Shown piece after piece: positions 58,159-64,000 of a DNA stretch of 64,000 nucleotides. The stretch is from Fermentibacter sp963718745 [NCBI: Candidatus Fermentibacterota bacterium] (GTDB lineage Bacteria; Fermentibacterota; Fermentibacteria; Fermentibacterales): contig OY970370.1 of the NCBI GenBank assembly GCA_963718745.1, positions 186,001 to 250,000 on the forward strand, given 5' to 3'. Within the stretch, counting starts at the first letter, position 1, and each line of letters opens with the position of its first letter. The notes beneath the pieces were generated by a model. The model was not told the DNA's origin, did not search any database, and saw only the letters and a list, made by a program, of their open reading frames with translations. The translations under genes were made by a program, and so were the position numbers.

Positions 58159-60770
58159 GGCTGCTGCTCGTCGACAGCATGGGAATGCTCTACAGGGGTC
58201 ACTTCGCGATGCTGAGAAACCCTCTGACCGCCCCGGACGGGATGATCACGAGCGGACTCCACCACCTCGTCTCCGAGACCATCTCGCTTATCGAACAGCT
58301 CGCACCGGACGCGGCCGCGGTGGTCTTCGACTCGCACGAGCCGGGCTTCAGGGACGCCATCTTCAAGGAATACAAGGCGAATCGCCAGGAAACCCCCGAA
58401 GCCCTCATCCTGCAGGCGGAAGCAGCCCCGGAAGTCCTGGAGGCACTCGGTATCCCGGTGCTCGCCTCACCGGGATGGGAGGCGGACGACATAATCGCCA
58501 CATGCGCCGTCAGGGCCTCCTCGGCCGGCTGGTCGGTGTCCATCCTGTCATCCGACAAGGATCTCCTGCAGCTCGTCGGCGAGAAGGTCTCCGTGATCCA
58601 GCCGGGGCGCCCCGGCAAGCCCTCCATGTCGATCGGACCCGAACAGGTGCCGGACCTCATGGGGGTACCGCCCGGGAGGATAGCGGACCTGCTGGCGCTG
58701 GCCGGCGACAGCTCGGACAACATCCCGGGAGCCCGGGGGATCGGACCCAAGACCGCTGTCAGGCTGCTCGGTGAATACGGTTCGGTAGCCGGCGTGTACG
58801 AATCGTTGGAGAGGATCGAACCCGCCTCGACGCGGGAGAAGCTGCGGGAATCCACCGAATCCGTCCGCATGAGCCTCGAACTGGTCCACCTCAGGGAGGA
58901 CGCCCCGGTGGACAGCGATCCGGGGTCTCTCTCGATCAGGCCGCCAGCAAACGACGCATTGGGCGTTCTGGGCAGATACGGGATGAACGGGATGATCGCA
59001 CGTATCGGGCAGCGCCTCGAGGACCGGCAGGACAGGCAATCCGTCCCCGCGGAAGGGGCGGCCTTTCCACCGTCCGGCAACCGGGAGAGCCTGGATGCCA
59101 GGCTCAGAGGAGGATCCCGGCCATTCGTCGCCATGCTCCCTGACTCCGGATCCATCCATGACCTGCCTGCGCTGACAGCCGTCTCGCTCGACTCCCCGGA
59201 TGAGACCTGGTGCTTCGAAACAGGGAAGGACGGCGCGCGCGCACTGCCTTCCTCGCTCTTGGACTCCCTTCACACTGGCGGCTACGCCGCCTTCGACTCC
59301 AAGGCCCTGTCCCACATGGCTATGGCGATGGGGATCGAAGCGGGCGCCGCTTCGGGGGATGCGCTGCTCGCAGACTATGTCCTCCTCGCCGGCGCTCCGG
59401 GACGATCCCCGGCCGGTATCGCGGCCGACCTGTTCGGGACAGCGATCCCTGACACGAAGAGGCTGACCGGTCAGATCGAGGCGGCACATGCAGCGAGGAC
59501 CGGAACGAGGATCCTCAGGAAGCTGGAAGAAGCTCTCGCCCCGGATCGAGCCCTGGAGAACGTCTACAGATCGCTCGAATTACCCCTTGCTCCGATCCTC
59601 GCCCGGATGGAGAGCAGGGGGATGGCCCTGGACATGCCCTCGCTAGAGGCGGTCAGACGTGAGCTTGCGGAGGACCTGGGGAGGCTGGAGGAGGAGGCTG
59701 CTCGGATGCTGGGCGTCAGGGTCAACCTGAGGAGTCCCTCCCAGGTGTCGGCGGTCCTGTTCGAACAACTCGGCCTCCCGCGCATAAGACGCACCGGCGG
59801 AGGTGGAGACTCCTCCGGCGGTTCGGTGCTCCAGGCTCTCTCCGGAACGCACCCGTTCGTCGACCTGGTCTCGGAGCACCGTGAGATCTCGAAGCTCGTG
59901 TCGACCTATCTCGACAGGCTCCCGTCCTTCGTCTCTCCTTCGACAGGGCTCGTCCATACGTCCTTCAACCAGGCGGTCACCGCAACCGGGCGCCTGAGCT
60001 CCAGCGACCCCAATCTGCAGAACATCCCGATAAGGACTGAGAGGGGCAGGAGCGTCAGGAAGTGCTTCCGGGCGCCCCGGGAGGGCGACGTGCTGGTCAG
60101 TGCGGACTATTCCCAGATCGAGCTCCGGATACTGGCTCATCTTGCGGGGGAGGGCCCGCTGCGGCAGGCATACCGCGAGGAGGCGGACATCCATTCGAAG
60201 ACCGCACTGGCAGTCCTGGGGAGTGCCACTCCCGAACACAGGCGGAAGGCGAAGGAGATCAACTTCTCCATCGTCTACGGGATAAGCGCGCACGGCCTCG
60301 CCCAGCGCCTGGGAATCGACAGGGGAGCGGCCGCCGGGATCATCAACAGGTATTTCGAGGCCTACCCCGAGGTGGAATCTTTCTTCAGGAATTGTGTTAG
60401 AGATGCCGAGAGCACGGGAGAGACGAGGACCATGCTGGGCAGGAGGAGATCTTTCCGGGAACTCGCCTCCGCCAGGGGCAGCATCAGGAAGTCACTGGAG
60501 AGGATGGCGGTGAACACCACGGTCCAGGGTTCAGCTGCCGATCTCATGAAGCTGGGCATGCTCGGCGCATTCGACAGGCTCCGCAGGGATGTCCCGGCGG
60601 CCGGGCTCGTGCTGCAGGTCCATGACGAACTCGTAGCTTCCTGCCCGCCCGGAGACGCCCCGGAGGTGTCGAGGCTCCTGGAGGAGTCGATGGAAGGTGC
60701 CTTCGAACTTGCCGTTCCGATCAGGGTCGAGACTGGATACGGATCCGACTGGCTCGAAGCCCATGGGTGA
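58155..60770 (+). CDS. polA: DNA polymerase I
   Basis: 871 residues. 5'-nuclease domain complete (LLVDSMGMLYRGHF, EADDIIA, SSDKDLLQ, GDSSDNIPGARGIGPKTA). Polymerase motifs A DYSQIELRILAHL (Asp651), O-helix RRKAKEINFSIVYG and C VHDEL (Asp824) are intact; the O-helix Phe and Tyr are kept, with Ser in place of the usual Gly after Phe. The middle 3'-5' exonuclease region has lost the DxE and later Asp residues (PDSGSIHDLPALTAVSLDS), so it is probably not proofreading. It follows GT9 genes by ATGA overlap. Confidence 0.96.
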   Translation: MRLLLVDSMGMLYRGHFAMLRNPLTAPDGMITSGLHHLVSETISLIEQLAPDAAAVVFDSHEPGFRDAIFKEYKANRQETPEALILQAEAAPEVLEALGIPVLASPGWEADDIIATCAVRASSAGWSVSILSSDKDLLQLVGEKVSVIQPGRPGKPSMSIGPEQVPDLMGVPPGRIADLLALAGDSSDNIPGARGIGPKTAVRLLGEYGSVAGVYESLERIEPASTREKLRESTESVRMSLELVHLREDAPVDSDPGSLSIRPPANDALGVLGRYGMNGMIARIGQRLEDRQDRQSVPAEGAAFPPSGNRESLDARLRGGSRPFVAMLPDSGSIHDLPALTAVSLDSPDETWCFETGKDGARALPSSLLDSLHTGGYAAFDSKALSHMAMAMGIEAGAASGDALLADYVLLAGAPGRSPAGIAADLFGTAIPDTKRLTGQIEAAHAARTGTRILRKLEEALAPDRALENVYRSLELPLAPILARMESRGMALDMPSLEAVRRELAEDLGRLEEEAARMLGVRVNLRSPSQVSAVLFEQLGLPRIRRTGGGGDSSGGSVLQALSGTHPFVDLVSEHREISKLVSTYLDRLPSFVSPSTGLVHTSFNQAVTATGRLSSSDPNLQNIPIRTERGRSVRKCFRAPREGDVLVSADYSQIELRILAHLAGEGPLRQAYREEADIHSKTALAVLGSATPEHRRKAKEINFSIVYGISAHGLAQRLGIDRGAAAGIINRYFEAYPEVESFFRNCVRDAESTGETRTMLGRRRSFRELASARGSIRKSLERMAVNTTVQGSAADLMKLGMLGAFDRLRRDVPAAGLVLQVHDELVASCPPGDAPEVSRLLEESMEGAFELAVPIRVETGYGSDWLEAHG

Positions 60771-62109
60771 CCTCGGATCCCTCGTCATGTCCACATGCGC
60801 CCGGATGGCCTTCCTCGCGCTTGTCCTCTGCTCCTGCAGCCCGGACCCGCGGGGACCGAGCGTCGTCATCGTGGTATTCGACACCTTCAGGGCCGACCAT
60901 GTCTCAGGCTCCGGATACGCGCGGGAGACGACCCCGGTCCTGGACAGCCTGTCTCGCTCCGGCACCAGCTGGACATCCTTCCGCTCCCAGAGCTCATGGA
61001 CCCTTCCCGCATTCGCCTCCATCCTCACAGGGCTGACCCCGAGGGAGCACATGGCCGGCAGGCGAGAGGGAACCTTCTACGGGCTGGATCCCTCCCTGAC
61101 GACTATGCAGAGATTCTTCGGAAACGCCGGCTACCGGACCGCGGCCTTCTTCAACGTGCTCTTCCTCAGCGAGGACTTCGGATTCCATGTCGGTTTCGAC
61201 CATTTCGACTGCGCAGGCCTCACGGACAGGACAGCCATGAGGAATGCGGGGGAGACCACGGACGCCTTCCTCGCCTGGCTGGATGAACAGCCTTCTGACG
61301 CGCCCTTCCTCGCTATCGTTCACTTCTACGACCCGCACATGCCCTACGGTCCGCCCGCCCCCTGGGACACCCTGTTCACCGTTCCCGGATACGAGGGGCC
61401 CTATGACTCTTCGTGGGGGAGAGTACCTGAGCTGATGGGGGTGAACGAGGGGACGGACTCCATCCCGGCAGACGGGCTGGAAAACCTTGTTGCCCTGTAT
61501 GACGGAGAGATAGCCTATTCGGATGCGCAGCTCGGGAGGCTCCTGGCAGGCATTCGCGAACAGGGTATCGCGGGCTCTACGGTCATCGTCGTGACGGGCG
61601 ACCACGGCGAGGAGTTCCTCGATCACGGCGGGATGGAGCACGGCATGAACCTCTTCGAGGAGACCGTGAGGGTGCCTCTTTCGATCTCGGGTCCCGGCGT
61701 GCCATCCGGGACGAGGGACGCGCTCCCGGCCTCCCAGATCGACATCCTCCCGACGCTCGCCGGTCTGTGCGGGATGGAGGCTCCTGCGGACCTCCCCGGG
61801 AGGGACCTCCTCGGAACGCCATCTGCATCCCCGCGCGCAGTCTGCGCGAGCGGGATACTGTGGGCGCCGGGGGACGAGGCGTCCTGCACGCTTTCCGGAC
61901 GGAAGGTCATATACGACACCGCAACGGCCGGATCGGTGATGTTCGACCTGGAAGCCGATCCCGGCGAACAGCACCCCCTCCAGCCCGACTCTCTCCTGCT
62001 TGCAGAGGCGCTTTTCTACTGGGCCACCCCACCCAGGGGATCGCCCGCGATAGTCGACTTCGCCGAGACCGTGGACCGGACCCTCCGGGATCTCGGATAC
62101 ATCAGGTAA
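60763..62109 (+). CDS. Sulfatase-fold lipoprotein (alkaline phosphatase superfamily)
   Basis: 448 residues. Lipobox-like VLCSC near residue 25 after a hydrophobic stretch suggests a lipoprotein. Catalytic fold: IVVFDTFRADHVS (metal Asp), SWTLPAFASILTG where the sulfatase Cys/Ser-x-Pro-x-Arg is replaced by Thr, HFYDPHMPYG, and VTGDHGEEFLDHG (metal Asp and His). The Thr nucleophile is usual in phosphoglycerol and phosphoethanolamine transferases and not in formylglycine sulfatases. It would modify a surface lipid or sugar. ATG 60763 or 60787; the ribosome site is weak. Confidence 0.8.
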   Translation: MGDLGSLVMSTCARMAFLALVLCSCSPDPRGPSVVIVVFDTFRADHVSGSGYARETTPVLDSLSRSGTSWTSFRSQSSWTLPAFASILTGLTPREHMAGRREGTFYGLDPSLTTMQRFFGNAGYRTAAFFNVLFLSEDFGFHVGFDHFDCAGLTDRTAMRNAGETTDAFLAWLDEQPSDAPFLAIVHFYDPHMPYGPPAPWDTLFTVPGYEGPYDSSWGRVPELMGVNEGTDSIPADGLENLVALYDGEIAYSDAQLGRLLAGIREQGIAGSTVIVVTGDHGEEFLDHGGMEHGMNLFEETVRVPLSISGPGVPSGTRDALPASQIDILPTLAGLCGMEAPADLPGRDLLGTPSASPRAVCASGILWAPGDEASCTLSGRKVIYDTATAGSVMFDLEADPGEQHPLQPDSLLLAEALFYWATPPRGSPAIVDFAETVDRTLRDLGYIR

Positions 62110-62145
62110 CCGCCGGGAAGACCCCCGGAGACGGGAGCTGCCGGG

Positions 62146-63012
62146 ATGAGCACATTCACCGTAAGGATCCTGGAGAGGCGCGATCTCCTCAACTTCCTCT
62201 CCGGCCATCTCCTGGGCTTCGCGCTGGACGACTTCTTCGACGGCGCATATCTCGGAGCCTTCGACGATTCCGGAGAACCCGCCGGTTTCATCTTCACCGG
62301 ACACGACAGGGAGGAGGGGGAGGTCCTGATCGGCGTTCCACACGCCGTCCGGGGTCTGCCGCATGCGAGGGAACTGGAGCTGGTACTGGTGAAGGAAGCG
62401 GTGCGGGCTGCTCTGGGAAGGGCGCAGACCGTTACGGCGGCGGTCTATTCGGACCAGGACCGCGAGGAGATGACCAGGCTCCAGGACATCTACAGGAGCA
62501 TCGGCTTCAGGTACTCGAGGGACAGCACGATCCTCACGCGTTCGCTGGAGGATGTCGAACCTCCCGGGACCGCGCTCCGCAGCATCGGCCTGGACCGTAC
62601 CGGTCCGGACCGCCTGGCCTCCATCGCGAGGGACTGCGCCGGCAGGACCGCCTGGGCGGAGATCGACTTCAACGGATACCTCTCGACCTGGAGCTCGGGA
62701 GCGAGATTCGATGCCGATCTCTTCAGAGTGGTGCTCCAGGACGGAGAACCGGCTGGAGTCATGATGGCGAGACAGGACAGCCTCGACCAGAGAGAGGGCG
62801 CGTTCTACTTCATAGGTGTCCTGCCCCATTTCAGGAGGCGGGGCATAGGTACCTCCATCCTCCAGACGGGCATGTCCATGCTCCGTGAGAGAGGCTGCGC
62901 GAGGACGAGGCAGACGGTCCCGGCGGGGGACGGTCCGGCACTCATGCTGCTCGAGAAGGCCGGATACCAGGTTTCCGAATGGGCCAGGTACTTCCAGCTT
63001 TTCAGGAGCTGA
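62146..63012 (+). CDS. GNAT-family acetyltransferase
   Basis: 288 residues, with a C-terminal GNAT domain. Acetyl-CoA motif A is FIGVLPHFRRRGIGTSILQT and motif B PALMLLEKAGYQVSE. The N-terminal half is a second, weaker GNAT-like repeat (AGFIFTGHDREEGEVLIGVP), giving a tandem two-domain layout. Substrate unknown. The ATG at 62146 follows GGGAG. Its last 11 bases overlap, end to end, the gene on the opposite strand. Confidence 0.85.
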   Translation: MSTFTVRILERRDLLNFLSGHLLGFALDDFFDGAYLGAFDDSGEPAGFIFTGHDREEGEVLIGVPHAVRGLPHARELELVLVKEAVRAALGRAQTVTAAVYSDQDREEMTRLQDIYRSIGFRYSRDSTILTRSLEDVEPPGTALRSIGLDRTGPDRLASIARDCAGRTAWAEIDFNGYLSTWSSGARFDADLFRVVLQDGEPAGVMMARQDSLDQREGAFYFIGVLPHFRRRGIGTSILQTGMSMLRERGCARTRQTVPAGDGPALMLLEKAGYQVSEWARYFQLFRS

Positions 63013-64000
63013 GGTCTGCGGCCCCAGAGCCCCCGTCCCGGCCGAGAACAGCCGCGACCGAGGCGAATACGGCATCGGGCCGTTCCACAACTGTCACTCC
63101 AGCGGACTCCAGGGCATTCCTCTTGGCCTCCCAGGTCTCTGCCTCGCTTCGGATCATGGCTCCCGCATGGCTCTGGGTGACCCCCGCGGACGTGAACTTC
63201 CCGCCGAGGAAGATCACGACCGGCTTTGATATCCTGCCCTCCGACACGGCAGCGGCCAGTTCGTTCTCCTGGGTGGTCCCGGTTTCACCGTAGCCGGCCA
63301 CGACCTTCGTCCGTGAGTCCTTCTCGAAGGCAAGCGCCGCTTCCAGCATGGTCGTGCCCGGGACGGGATCGCCCCCGACGCAGACAACCGCCGAGATCCC
63401 CGGACCGGTCTCTCCCCAGAGTTCTCCGTATCCGCCCCCCGGGAGCGGACCCGGGAGACGGGGTCTGCAGTGGAACGCACCCAGCAGCTGCGAGAGTCCT
63501 CCGGACCGGGAGATGATGCCGACGCATCCCGGGAGGTAGTTCTTCCTGGCCCAGGAGGCGTTGCCCCCGATAAGGCCGAAAAGGTAGCCTGCCGTGTCCA
63601 GCATCCCCACTGTGTTGGGTCCGATGATCCTGAAGCCTTCGACCACAGACTGTTCGCGCATCAGGGCTGCGTCGTGGGTTGCCACTCCGTCGGCCGTGTG
63701 AACCATGAAGCGTATGCCGCATGCGGCGGCGTCCCGGGTGGAGGCGAGAACCGCTCCTGCGGGTACGAAGAAGACCGCCGAGTTGATTCCGGGAAAGGCC
63801 GAGACGGCCTCGGAACAGGAGTCGAACACGGGGATCCCGTCCACCTCCTGACCACCCTTGCCGGGGGTCACTCCCGCGAGCACTGTCGTGCCGAACCCTG
63901 TCATCACGCGTGTAGTGCTCTGCCCCTGCTTGCCCGTGATGCCGAAGACGACCACCCTGGGCTCTGCAATGCCGGCGAGATGCTCGAGTATGCCTGCCAT
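63002..64000 (-). CDS. Succinyl-CoA ligase alpha-subunit-like protein (edge gene)
   Basis: At least 332 residues. N-terminal FGITGKQGQSTTRVMTGFGT and GVTPGKGGQEVDGIPVFDS are the SucD CoA-binding motif. IIGPNTVGMLD, a Gly-rich SRSGGLSQLLGAF and the catalytic His278 in TQSHAGAMIRSE (phospho-His loop) are typical. It would form succinyl-CoA or another acyl-CoA with a beta subunit not seen here. The apparent ATG is the last codon of the window, so the true start may lie further out. Confidence 0.87.
   Translation of the reverse strand: MAGILEHLAGIAEPRVVVFGITGKQGQSTTRVMTGFGTTVLAGVTPGKGGQEVDGIPVFDSCSEAVSAFPGINSAVFFVPAGAVLASTRDAAACGIRFMVHTADGVATHDAALMREQSVVEGFRIIGPNTVGMLDTAGYLFGLIGGNASWARKNYLPGCVGIISRSGGLSQLLGAFHCRPRLPGPLPGGGYGELWGETGPGISAVVCVGGDPVPGTTMLEAALAFEKDSRTKVVAGYGETGTTQENELAAAVSEGRISKPVVIFLGGKFTSAGVTQSHAGAMIRSEAETWEAKRNALESAGVTVVERPDAVFASVAAVLGRDGGSGAADLSS

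Noticed and set aside
60994-63090. Minus-strand open frame of 698 codons opposite the sulfatase and GNAT genes
   Set aside because: Both plus-strand genes have full catalytic motifs, and this frame has none.
1-64000. CRISPR arrays, insertion sequences, prophage or integrated elements
   Set aside because: No short direct repeats with regular spacing, no transposase and no phage genes were seen; the only recombinase is a chromosomal Xer-type protein next to topA.

Overview
This window comes from a high-G+C bacterium with very dense gene packing: about 50 protein genes, one tRNA and almost no non-coding DNA. Arginine is mostly AGG. Neighbouring genes commonly overlap by ATGA or GTGA, and starts include ATG, GTG, TTG and, in two well-supported cases, CTG. 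A diderm envelope is suggested by GT9 heptosyltransferase-family proteins, an MsbA-type exporter, a lipoprotein and TatA. A secreted protein ending in a FlgD-like/sorting-type beta domain and two MglA-family GTPases point towards the FCB superphylum or a related uncultured lineage. That placement is inference; no rRNA is present.

Layout. 1-4.7 kb: tail of an SGNH hydrolase, thiC on the minus strand behind a clear TPP riboswitch, a DUF2007 protein coupled to a HEAT-repeat/cyclophilin fusion, and an SDR-type threonine dehydrogenase ending in a UUCG-loop terminator. 4.8-8.4 kb: a 1198-residue secreted modular protein (lamin-tail and CARDB-like domains). 8.5-18.8 kb: MsbA-type ABC exporter, GT9 protein, mutS, a small unknown gene, a 1099-residue hybrid histidine kinase that starts at CTG, and a peroxiredoxin/flavin-reductase pair. 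18.8-29.9 kb: a surface-glycan cluster of GT2 and GT4 enzymes and large membrane proteins, several carrying extra beta-rich C-terminal regions. 29.9-32.8 kb: a membrane histidine kinase and its sigma54 activator. 32.8-38.3 kb: a GatE-type (archaeal-type) tRNA amidotransferase subunit divergent from hpf-hprK-ptsH-ptsI. 38.3-42.5 kb: sugar nucleotidyltransferase, two GT4 enzymes, a Gx-transporter-type membrane protein, DUF4321 and TatA. 42.5-54.3 kb: MglA GTPase with a zinc-ribbon membrane partner, topA, a Xer recombinase, a DUF2723 (GT117-like) protein, a second MglA with an STT3-like membrane protein, and dapF. 54.3-64 kb: tRNA-Gly(CCC), a secreted protein whose frame runs out of the tRNA, a CDP-alcohol phosphatidyltransferase, a TPR protein, two GT9 proteins, polA, a sulfatase-fold lipoprotein, a GNAT protein and a succinyl-CoA ligase alpha-like gene at the edge.

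How the genes work together. Most of the window makes or exports cell-surface glycan: a nucleotidyltransferase for sugar activation, cytoplasmic GT2/GT4/GT9 transferases, and multi-spanning GT-C-like enzymes that would act on lipid-linked sugars outside the membrane. The HprK/HPr/EI set has no sugar permease here and looks regulatory, sitting next to the ribosome-hibernation factor and a sigma54 activator. The most unexpected item is the GatE homologue in a bacterial genome. Other items to revisit are the two CTG starts, the terminator-like hairpin in the hpf leader, the STT3-like protein with altered motifs, and the signal-peptide gene that begins inside or directly after a tRNA.
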